From contig CM021313.1 of NCBI GenBank assembly GCA_010645155.1, positions 2,401,863 through 2,465,862 on the forward strand: 64,000 nucleotides of DNA. The letters are read 5' to 3'. This DNA comes from Tigriopus japonicus (lineage: Eukaryota > Arthropoda > Copepoda > Harpacticoida > Harpacticidae). The stretch's first letter is position 1; each line of letters starts with the position of its first letter. Below, piece by piece: positions 52,987 through 63,693 of this stretch. The notes beneath the pieces were generated by a model. The model saw nothing but the letters and a program-made list of their open reading frames with translations. It ran no database searches and was not told the DNA's origin. A program made the translations under genes and the position numbers.

Positions 52987-55900
52987 GTAGGCTGGAAACT
53001 AAGAAATCCACTCTTTCTAGCCTTACGCGTTGAAAGCTGAAATGACTTCTTGAAAGCTTCTAAATAGCCTGGCCAACATGCTATATGGGTTGTGGGTCGA
53101 TTTCCGTATGGTTTAATTCGAAATATTGCTAAAAAATTACAAATAATAACTGGACGTACATTTTTAATCTTTTGTGAAGATAATAACGATAACTTGCCAT
53201 TTATAGAAAAAAATGTTTGTCAAAAAACAAAATGATGCTTGCCAACGACTGATATTTAGTTGAATGATAATGTGAATAAAATTGATTGTGTTGTAATACA
53301 TGTATAGGGCCCGGAACTATATTTTCAAAAATACAAAATATTTCCTTATTTTGCCTAGATTTTTTAAATAGTTTGGCCATTTCGAGGAAAAATTAAATAT
53401 TTTCTTGTAGAGTTCTCAAGTATAGAGTGAAATCATGAGATGCGACCTCTTGCGGGCGCAGGCGTTCAAACAGTTCAGACCCAAGAAACAAAAGTTCATT
53501 ACAATTGTGTTTGATTATAACCATTTTTCGATCGTGTTTGATCGACTTTCTTCAAAATGAGGACCATGACAAGATCTTGATTTTCATATATATTCAATCA
53601 ATGTCAATCCTAAATAATTGAAGAAATTTGTATTCAATTTATCTATTTTCTCCATTCTTGAATCTTCTTTGATGTGTGAGTGCTTAGCTTTGCTCTTTGA
53701 AAGTTTTTCAATACTTTCAATGTCAGAATATTATAATGAAGATTGTTTGCTGAAGGGTGCATTTTAAATTAACTCAAACATTTATGTTCAATCCCTTAAA
53801 ACTACTAATTACTATATTATTATAAATACAGAATATTATTAATGTCAACTGAATTGTTTTGAATTTGATAGTTATTTCGACGTTTTTGCGATCACGAATC
53901 TTTTCAAAAATGAGCAGAGAAAATTATGAATAATGATGTGGCTAAAAGTTATTCTACATTTTACGCCGATGGCATATTCAAATTTTCATTTGGACTTTAC
54001 GAAAACTATCATTTCTATATCATTTCTATCACGCACGTATTTTGCCCGTATCAAGTTCTCATCTTTGGCAAGACGTTTTGAATTTTGGTGTTGCTTGTTC
54101 ATATTCTGAGTAATCCAATGTGTATTAGAGGTTCCCAGATAACCTCTTTGTCAAAAAGAAGCCACAGATCACACATGACTCCTTTCCATTAGCACTAATG
54201 AAGATAGCGAAGTTGTCTTTTGCCATTGGACTCAATCCAATGACTTAAGTTTGGAACCCACCTACGACGTGTATGTACGTGTTAGTGGCTGGATGAACAC
54301 TGATCAAACGCACATCGAACATTTGTTTCCCCTCCTCAATTGGCCCATTACAAAGTACGTACTTCCATTTGATTCCCTTTTTAGACATCGATCAGCAACC
54401 TTACTGTCTTCCATTGGAAAGCAAATGCATTGTTGTCAACGAGTTTGCAGATAACACACTGTGGCTGCCCCATTAGTCATCGTCAGAGTCATTTTCCTCG
54501 GAGCAAAATCTGAATTGCCCCTGAAAGTGTTCGAACAATATGACTTTCGTCATTTCCTCGGTTGGAAGTTCCTTGCCCTCGTGTATCGGAACAAATTGAT
54601 CAGGGATCAGTCGGATGTGGTGGAGTTATCTGCCTGGTAATTGAATGTGTTACTTGTTTTGGAATCCACATAATCCAGATTCTAATCAGCTTGTCCTTGT
54701 TCCTGCAAGAGCGAAGAAGAAAGAAAGAGAAAACGAACGAGAGACAGAGATTGTGTGTCTTTTTGATGTCAGATGGGATTTGGACCTTATCCTAGTAACC
54801 ACATTCGGTTTCTCTTTGTACTTGTGGTTAGCTTGTTTTCTTGACGAGGTAGAAGATCTTCCTTGTCTGCCTTTCATGATTGCTTAGGAACATAGATAAA
54901 ATGATGAAAAACTTCCTCCGACTCTATCCGGAGGAAAATTCAAATACGAAGAACAAATATCATTTTGAGGAAGCAGTATGTTCTGGTCATTAACGGTATA
55001 AATTTCATATGACTTACGCACAATGTGGGATTAGAACGGGTAAAAAGAAGTTCATTTTAAAATTGTTTTTGGGAGTCTAACAGAATTTTCCAGACGTTTC
55101 AAAGTTTAGGGTCAGCTTTTGTCAGCTTCTGGTTGTCAGCCCTCTAATTTTTCTTCTCGGTCGAAAAATAACCTTTTTCTCACCTCTAGCCGAATTACCC
55201 AAACGGGATGCCATTTTTCATAGAACCAACATATCTATATTGAGCTAGATTGAATATGAAGGAAATTTTGAGTGAATTCCAGAGAGAAAATATAGGGTAG
55301 TTTTAAGTTGGAGTCCCAAAAACATTGATGCTAAACTGTGAAAAAAGGAGATGATGAAGTTAACTTGAGATCTAAATATCTCAAAAAGTACTGGTGTACT
55401 ATACTCAACATTTTGGTTATTCATTGTCTAATGAATTTCAGCGATATCAGTCTCTCTAATTGGCGTTTGCATACCTTGGGTGGAGGGGTCATTCTTGAAA
55501 ATGAAATCATAGTTTCATAACGAGTCTGTTAATTTCAAAAGTACTTTGCTTTAGTATTAATAAAACTTTTTGCTTCAATTAATTTTTTTACGATTTAATC
55601 GCAAACGTAATGTGTCACGAGTGAGTTTTGATTTTTTATGGAACTCTAATTCGTGACAACCCTGTAACTGGTGTTGTGTACAACGTGCCAAAGTCTGATC
55701 TAAATCCTAAGCCAAGACGGATTCGACGGATGTCGAAGCAAAAATACGCATAGTCTGATTTTGACCAAACAATTTATCTTCACAAGGTTTGAATCGTTGG
55801 AAATTCGAAACCAATCAAAAATCAACGTAGTAAACAGATTTGACTTCAACTTGATGTCAGCTGGAATCTACATTTTACTATGGCTTTTCATCATAACATG

Positions 55901-56766
55901 CAGTTTTTTTTTAAAAGACATTATTCATTATTATGATTACAAAACGTCATTCAACACATATTTTCTGGTTAAGAGCTCTCTCATGAACGCACCACTGAAA
56001 GGTCGGCCGTCCCATCGATTTCAAAACAAGGCAATTTACTTTTGTTTCCTGGCCTGCTGCGAAAAATTGGAATCCATATATTTGGGAAAAAACTAATATT
56101 TAATAGGAAAGATTCTAATTGCCATGGTCACATCATGGCTGTGTGTAACTAAAGCTCCTGGATGTGAAACTATGGAATTGCCCTAGAATTTGGAAACGAC
56201 TAGATCTTACCATCTTTTGAAGCATCCTTACACTGGAAACATGTTTTTTTGTTAATTTTTGTTTCATTCCTATCCTCGGCTGAATGTTTCTGGAAATGAT
56301 AATGTCCAATTATCGATTTCAGTTATGTTTAATTAAAAATGGCCTTCATTAGACAAAAAAATATGTCGCCCTCTCGCACCTTTCCACTCAGTCGGCATTC
56401 CATGCCCAACAAATTGATCTGCAGATAGTGAAACCCAACCTAAAAAGGCATTAACACCTATTAATAATCTGTCTATGATTCGAACACATACTGTAGGTAC
56501 AGTATTTTTAGCTAGGTTCTATCTAACTCTCGACCAAAAAGTGTCCAATGAGCTCGACTTGAGACATCACGAACGAGCACTTTCCGCAATCACAACCTCT
56601 TCAAACCTGCCCTCCCATGCCACCCATGGGGCCATTCATACCTCATTCTTATATTCAGGCACATTTATGGTGTGCTCTACTATGACACTTTAAGTTCGCC
56701 CTCATTGGTATGCACATGCCGACATACAGAAGGTCGTCTCATTTATTTCATTCTTTCGTTCCGTAG
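52987..56766. other. Large AT-rich intron or intergenic region
   Basis: No gene supported on either strand in 3.8 kb. It is either the intron joining the acidic exon to the phosphatase exons or intergenic DNA. Confidence 0.4.
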
Positions 56767-59700
56767 CTGAGAAAGACCGGATGACCATAGAATTTTACGA
56801 GAAGCCCATTGCCGTTGTCGACTTTGAAATCCATTGTGCCAAGAGACGGAAGTATCCCGTTCTCCTCCAAATTGAATACAACAGCGCCATCAAAGAAAGA
56901 GAGAATCATGCTGCCAGAGTGGGAAATCGAAGGTCCAACCACGAGCGAAATCAAAATCCGAAGATTTTTCCATGTGAGTTCCTTTAAAATGTGAAAGTTA
57001 TCGAACGGCCATTTCTCATGCCCTTGGACCTTCATTCAAATGGAGCAGATGTTTCTCATTTTGTCCTTATTTTCTTCCCAGATGATTATAATCGAGTGGT
57101 CCTAGAGGCTTATGACGGAGAATGTGATTACATCAACGCCTCCTATGTGGATGTGAGTAGGACCATTAAGAACACTAATGTTTGGGCGCGTTGCACTACC
57201 AGGCATAATTAAGGGGACCCCCCGTCGTCGTTGGTGTGGTTGGGGGGGGGGGGCAATTAGACAAAAGCTTTGTTCCTTCAAACGAAAAATGAGGTCCGGC
57301 CTCGTCCTCCAACCTCAAGTACACAAACACTTGCTTCACTTGAGCTAAGACAATTAGGCGAGAGCGCATGTTTTTACATATCTTGGTGCAACAAACTCAA
57401 GTTGTACGTTATTTCTCTTCTACTTTTCTGACTTTCGATTCTTGGCGACAAAATGTAGAGCAAAGTTAAAAAATATGGAAGCGGATATATATTGAAAAAC
57501 CAGACACACCCATGCCCATATTGAAGAACACCACCAACCAATTGTCGTTGAAAGGAGCCTTGAAGTTAATGGACATATGCATCGTTTCGGTTGTATATTG
57601 AATGTCTGGAAGACCATCCGTTCATTTTAAGGGCAACTGAACTAACGTTCTCAAAAAGAAATAGTTGGTTTACTGGACTGTTGTTGTCCAGCGTCTAGCG
57701 TGGTGGTCGTAAGCAAATGGGACTTGCTGATCCTCTTGACCTTCTTAACTGAAAACCTTTCTCGAGGACAACTCATGTTCCAGCACAAAACTGATGGGAT
57801 CTTCCCAAGATGTACTTAAGTCTAATGATGGTTAACGTCTCCTGATTACATTGCAGAGCCTCATTCAGCCCCGAGCTTACATCATTACCCAAGGTCCCAC
57901 CGAGACGACCATAGGCGATTTCTGGCGGATGGTTTGGCAAGAGCGAGCCTCTTGTATTGTGATGGTCACCAGGACATTCGACTTCATTAGGGTAGGGTCT
58001 CGGAAGAATGAATTCATAATGCAGTCAGTGTACCTAATGGTTTTAACCTGCTTCGAATGATATGCTTGTTTCTCTAGGTGATGTGTGTTCAGTATTGGCC
58101 AGCAGGCAAACACCGCGAGGAGGTTTACTGCGGAGTGGGCGTGACCGTTGAAAACGAGGAACAATTAGCCAATTTCATGATTAGGACTCTCAAATTGAGA
58201 TGGGTAAGTTAGTCAAAACAAACTCTTATCGTCAATTAAGTGCCGACGAAAGAAAAATGACTGATTTGCTCTTTAGAATGGTGAATATCGAAAGATCATC
58301 CTGTTCCATTACACTGAATGGCCTTGCCACTCGAATCCATTTTCCAATGCCTTACTTGAATTTCGACGGAGAGTGCGAAACGTCATGAACAATCATCCTG
58401 AGCGCCAAGATGGCCCAGTCATCGTTCATTGCAAGTAAGACAACAGCAATATTTGAACCCTTCCCCTTTATCCGTAGAATAAGCATATTGTGTCAGCAAT
58501 AGTAACTAACGAACGGCTGTTTCCTTTGATTAGTGATGGAGCGGGACGATCAGGCGTGTACGTGACCATTGATGCGAATATCGAACTCTCGGAAGAAGAC
58601 GGCGTGTTTGATGTGTATGGTTACTTGAAGAAGATCCGACAACAAAGGCGAGGTCTAGTCGAATCCTTGGTAAGTCAAGACCGAGAATATGGGGCACATA
58701 AAAGAAGGCTGATTGGAATGGACATTCTCCATGTTCAACAAACGTCGAGCCGAATTTGTGCTTATTCTTTTAGCTACGGCATTCTATTTTGTTTCTCTAG
58801 GATCAATACAAGTTCATTTATGAGACCCTTTTGGAATACACCAGAGGGATTGATTCTCGATTTCCCGTTTCGCAATTACCTGAGAAAATCAAAGAGAGAG
58901 GAATCAAGGACAAAAAGACTAAAAAGAACGCTTACCAATTGGAATACCTGGTATTGAAATCCCCTGAAACAACAATAGCATAGAGCTAAAATAGTTTGAT
59001 CGTGAAAAAACACAAGTTTTTTTTGTCCCTTTTCCCCTTTTGACAGTTTGCCCAGTTTTTTCGACCCCGCGTATTCGCGAGTGAGGGCCGTCATTTTTTG
59101 AGAATTGATTGATTGAATCCTTCCTGACTAAAATCAGGCAGTGTGCTTAGTTTGCCAACAAATGACAAACTCTTGAGGAAATCAAACCGCTTTTCAACTA
59201 ACTCTGGTCTCTATTTGCTCACATTTCTTGGTTTGCTCCCCTGATCCCTAATACCGTCCGTGTGTTGTTCCATTGACCCTTTTCCTTTTTAGGACCAGTA
59301 CAAGTTCATTTACGACACACTGGAAGAATTTGTGCGTTGCGGATACACATTCTTTCCCGTCAAAGAGATTTCGCCACGTTTGCGCGAAAAGTCCGTGAAA
59401 AGAGAGACATCTCACGGAAGGACCAATTGTTACGAACGAGAGTACATGGTGAGTCCTATGTAGTGCACGGACAATCGCACTATGACTGACGAGGAAAGGA
59501 CCGACCGACCGACCGACCGACCGACCGACCGACCGACCGACGTTCTGACTTACGGATCGTATATCCAGGGCCATTAACACGTCCCAAGGTTGCCCTTGTT
59601 GGGAATATCTTTAGCCAATGTTACGTAAGGGCGTGATGTTCCATTTCTGGCCTTCGATAGGACCATGAAGGACTGAGTCCACAAAATAAATTACCCTTAG

Positions 59701-61190
59701 ACGACACTGGCTTATTGGCATCGATCAACAAAATTTAACGGACAAACTTGTCATGATGAAAGTCTAAAATATTTACATTCTTTTAGCTGATAACGAATCA
59801 AACACCACGGTTTTCGATTGGAGATTGTGCAGCCGGACACAGAGCGGACAACCGGGACAAAAACAGAAATGTCCTCATCGTGCCTCGTAAGTGCATGGAC
59901 AACTCTTTCATTCACATGACCAATGCATTATTCCACTGTCTATTATTTGACGGATTATCTCTTGCAGCCGATAACTTCCGACCGTATATTACATCCTTCC
60001 AAGGAAACAACTGCACTGACTACATCAATGCTGTGTTTGTTGACGTAAGTATAATAACTCGCCCTAAATCGTCATGTGATGGATATGATTTATTGATATG
60101 GTACTTGAGTCAGGCATGAAAAAATGAAGAATCTTTGTTTTCATTTTCACCTCATCGTCATTAGGGTTACACTCATCCTCGCGAGTACATCGTGACCGAG
60201 TGGCCCCTTTCCAATACTTGCTCAGACATCTGGTCTCTGGTGTATGATCATGACTGCTCCTCATTGGTGGTTCTGTGCAATCCCACATCTGCAGTGAGTT
60301 CATCTCAATGTGCTCTCTGAAGGACATCCGAGACTAATCGAGGTGTTCCAGAGCTGAGAAGCACCCGTGACATTATTTTCTGTTTTGAGTTCCAGGGTTT
60401 TCCATCTTTTTGGCCCGAGAATACCAGATCCAAGAAATATGGCCAAGTGTTCACAGTCGAGCACGTGTCACACTCGCACACTCAGAATATCCGCAGTTGG
60501 GTATTCAGGATCAATAAAAAGGTGGGTGGGTGTCCCCAAGTTCCATCGACGTACTTTCACATTTTCATGTTTAAAGAAGCTGTTGTCCTTACAAGTGCTA
60601 ACTAGACTAACAAATGCTCTTAAAGCATCCATTTAATCTGCTTCTGTCATTAGATTGTGTCCTTGACTGAGTTGATGGCCGGGGTCAAGGCTCCTTCCAA
60701 GACGTGCCAACTCTTCCAACTGATGTGCTGGCCACAGGGCCACAAGGTGCCCACTTCCACGAACGCGTTGGTTGAGCTGATGAACATGGTTGAAAAGTGG
60801 AGACAGAAAACCGACTACGGGCCAGTGGTGGTCATTTCTCAGTAAGAGTTCCATGAAACGTCGTAGGCGTTCCCTCTTCCATTTCATTTACATCTCCCTA
60901 GGGATGGCCAATCACGAGCTGGCGTCTATTGCGCTGCCAACGCTTGCATTGAGCAAGTGATTCAGCATGGGGAGGTGGATGTGTTTCAAGCCGTTAAGAC
61001 CGTCCGGCGGCATCGTCCTCAGTTGGTGGAGAACATTGTGAGTGTTGAATGTCAACTCAAACACTCAGGCGGTTTCTTCAAATTTGCTACTTCAATTTTT
61101 CTATTTTAGACCGAGTACAAATATTGCTACGACTTGGTGCTTCATTACGTTCTCCATTACTTGAATAAAGACGAGGCTTTTGGCGAATGA
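56767..61190 (+). CDS. Ptp99A: Receptor-type tyrosine phosphatase, tandem PTP domains (Ptp99A-like), 5' partial
   Basis: Fourteen exons with matching phases: 56767-56973, 57082-57152, 57857-57991, 58078-58203, 58277-58434, 58534-58669, then 58801-58950 or 59293-59448 (alternatives), 59787-59886, 59968-60044, 60165-60293, 60396-60521, 60654-60841, 60902-61037, 61110-61190. About 600 residues covering the intracellular part. Domain 1 has [11 protein letters not shown]...[16 protein letters not shown], and a P-loop HCNDGAGRSG (split by an intron) that keeps Cys and Arg. Its WPD loop reads WPC, so the general acid Asp is missing. Domain 2 reads ISQDGQSRAG, with Ser at the catalytic Cys position, hence a pseudophosphatase. 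Its end ([19 protein letters not shown]) recalls arthropod Ptp99A, an axon-guidance receptor. The ectodomain and membrane segment are not identified. Confidence 0.85.
58801..58950 (+). other. Alternative exon A of the phosphatase gene (50 codons)
   Basis: Acceptor TTTCTCTAG before [14 protein letters not shown]; donor GTATTG after LEYL. It starts and ends in phase 0. It is homologous to exon B at 59293-59448 and encodes the final helix of phosphatase domain 1 plus a Lys-rich linker to domain 2. Confidence 0.75.
59293..59448 (+). other. Alternative exon B of the phosphatase gene (52 codons)
   Basis: Acceptor CCTTTTTAG before [14 protein letters not shown]; donor GTGAGT after REYM. It starts and ends in phase 0, like exon A. 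Including both would duplicate the last helix of domain 1, so mutually exclusive use is inferred. Confidence 0.8.
59500..59541 (+). repeat. ACCG/CCGA tetranucleotide microsatellite
   Basis: About ten CCGA units in the intron just 52 bases after alternative exon B, near its donor site. Confidence 0.95.
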
Positions 61191-61553
61191 GAACGCACAA
61201 ACAAATGTCGATGACTTCAGTGGACCACAAAGCAATGGATATTCCTCTTTTTCAATGCTGTTTTTTGGCCTTACTTTTAAAATATAATGTTTGTTATTTG
61301 TGACATGGTGGTTTTCCTTTTTCATTTTTACTCATAATACAAAGCAGGAGCTTTAAGAATTCGTGCCAGGCAAGGCGCGAGTCGGATTACGGCATGATGA
61401 AAACGGAAAAGCCACGTTTGTCCTCTATTTTTCGTGTAAAAACAACTCCATCGTGGTCAGGTTTCAAATTCTTGAAACCCATACCTTTTTATTTCCTTCA
61501 GACCGTGCTTTCCAAAACAAGTAAACACATTTAGTAGCGTATTATGTCATCAC

Positions 61554-62791
61554 TAGGGACGGGCAGAAAGTGCAAATAATCTTACCCTTTTAGTTACCAA
61601 AAGTTGCAAAAAAATGTGCCCAAAAGTGCAAAACAAAGTGCAGAAAAATGTTGAAAGTGCAAATAAATGTCAAAAAAGAGCAAATTAATGTCAAAAAGAG
61701 CAAATTAATGTCAAAAAAGAGCAAATAACTTGCATTTGGACTTAAAACGTCATTCATGGAGTACCCACGGCTCCTAATTGAGTAGGAGAAGTCATTTACA
61801 ACTTCTAAAGACATTTGAGACTAGTTTGAGGTGAAGAGACAATGCCGCACAAGTAAAAGAGTTCTATTAATTAGGTCACTAGCAAAAAGGATGTAAAGTC
61901 ATGAAAAATACTCAAGTCAACAATCTTCTGAATTTTTCATTCCTAAGGTGGTCTCATGGATGTATGTACCTAAAATATTGTCGAAATATATTTAGCAATT
62001 GGTTTATATGGCTTTACATCACTCCATTTTTGTCCTTCAAGTTGTTCAAAAATAGACATTGAAATTTGAACAGAAAAATACCCTTGTGTGCCTAACAATT
62101 GCATCAAAGAAAATAGTCATAAATGTGTTTTATGCATGTTTTTAGTGACATAACTTCAATATTTGGCCCATGGCCTAATTACCAGAACTCAATTTCAAAT
62201 GTGGCATTCATTGTCTCATCACATCAAAACTGTTCTCAATTACTTTTGGAACTTAAAAGTAATATCTCCAAGTCAATTAAACAATGTGTACTCCTACATT
62301 GATGTATCCTTAGCTTGATGATTTTAAGTTTATAACGGCCTTTGTTAGAAATAACGATCTTTGAAGGCAGCAAACCTAATTCTGCAATCTATATTGTTTG
62401 TAGATCCTTCTATTACCATAACATGAGTTTCTTTAGGTTTGCTATTTGTTGGTTGCATGCAATGAGATTCTTTTGTCTAATCTTTAGTTTAGTAAACAGG
62501 ATGTTATAATTAAAGCCAAGATGGTGAATAAAGTGTGAGGTTTGCGTCTGAAATGCACATATTTCTTCAAGGTGCTAAGAATGGTTGATTGCAAATGCAA
62601 GCTTTTTCGACTAGTTCAAAATTTGATCTTGAAACTAAAAATTCTTTCAAAAGCCACTACATTTTCTTAACAATTTGTCAATTTTGGCCAAAAACGTAAA
62701 TAAAAAGTGCAAATAAAGGTCGAAAGTGCAAAAGTGCAAAAAAATGGGTTTATGTTACCAAAAATCTTTTTACACTATTTGCCCGTCCCTA
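61554..62791. mobile_element. Non-autonomous hAT-type element with GTGCAAA arrays (1238 bp)
   Basis: Perfect 12-bp terminal inverted repeats TAGGGACGGGCA / TGCCCGTCCCTA are flanked by an exact 8-bp target duplication GTCATCAC (61546-61553 and 62792-62799). GTGCAAA and related GAGCAAATTAATGTC motifs crowd the first 180 bp and the last 100 bp, on the plus strand at both ends. The interior is AT-rich and non-coding. It lies 355 bp past the phosphatase stop codon. Confidence 0.95.
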
Positions 62792-62837
62792 GTCATCACG
62801 ATTCGGATTTCGGCCCCCATTCACGACGCTACATTTG

Positions 62838-63500
62838 CGTGACTTACAGTTCTCTATAGACAGAAAAGTCACTCCAGTTAGGTCAGTGGAGATTTGTTTT
62901 GAGCTCATTTCAGCAGTCCAGCAGCAAGTGTGCCAGGTGACTTGATTCTTTAGGCAAAGAGGTTGTGAACAATTGATTGTTGTCCCCCTCTATTCCTGCC
63001 CCACCAGCCTGCCGCGTAGACATCGCTAAAGGCCAGCCAGCAATGTCCATGCACTCGGGAAGAGACAAAACTCAACATAATTTTAACTATTTCGCAATAT
63101 GTGTGATATTGTACTGATAAATAAGTATCATAATTATTTACCAATGGAAAAGGACATTGGTTGGTGACATTGTTGGCAAATTTACTTGAAATATTAGATA
63201 ATTTGTCTCTTTCTAAGTGCCTGGACAGTGCTGGCTGGCCTACAGCGATGTTTACGCGGCAGGTCTTGGCAGCGTCCATAGCAAAAGACAACAATCAATT
63301 CTTCACAACTTCTATTGCTCTATTTCGAGCAAAGCAATTGAAAGAGCAATTCCGCCGCCATTGACTCCCTGAAATCGCAAACTCCAGTTTTGAATCACGT
63401 AACTAGTTGTGCTCAATGTCCAATCCCATTGCAAACACAGTGCAAGCTTGTTGAATCACGAACAATTTGGGAGTGGCATTTCTGTGTATATAGAACTGTA
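62838..63500. repeat. Large fold-back (inverted) repeat
   Basis: The plus strand at about 62957-63080 (GAGGTTGTGAACAATTGATTG, then CTGCCGCGTAGACATCGCT and GGCCAGCCAGCA) is repeated in reverse complement at about 63190-63320, with a spacer of roughly 110 bp. Outer parts also correspond (the ACAGTTCTCTATAGACAGAAA stretch at about 62850 against the minus strand near 63490), with deletions in the left arm. Opposing open frames in both arms translate to similar peptides only because of the symmetry. Part of the right arm matches the repeat at 45240-45375. Confidence 0.75.
63355..63500 (-). repeat. Dispersed repeat, inverse copy of 45240-45375
   Basis: On the minus strand it shares the order GAAATGCCACTCC, GCTTGCACTGTGTTTGCAAT, GATTCAAAAC and TTTCAGGGAGTCA with the copy at 45240-45375. 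It forms the outer right arm of the fold-back structure. Confidence 0.6.
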
Positions 63501-63522
63501 GCGTGACTCAGAGCATAGACCA

Positions 63523-63600
63523 CGGAACTACTGGACGGTTGACAATAACGCAACCTTTTCTGTAGACTTCATGTTGCTCAGGAAGAAAGTTTACTTATTT
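63523..63600 (-). repeat. Copy of the NEPRO 5'-flank segment
   Basis: The minus strand reads CTTCCTGAGCAACATGAAG, GAAAAGGTTGCGT, CCGTCCAGTAGTTCCGTGG and TCTATGC in the same order as 25711-25790, at roughly 80 per cent identity by eye. Confidence 0.6.
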
Positions 63601-63693
63601 CACACTATTATTAAATGTTAGCACCCTTGTTTTCTTTCTTCTATCTTTGTTCGAGTCCCTGCACCTAATCTGCAAAGTATTTCACAAGTTTGC

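Noticed and set aside
62950..63364. Open frames of 114 and 67 codons on opposite strands
   Set aside because: They fall in the two arms of an inverted repeat and mirror each other; composition and context are those of a repeat.
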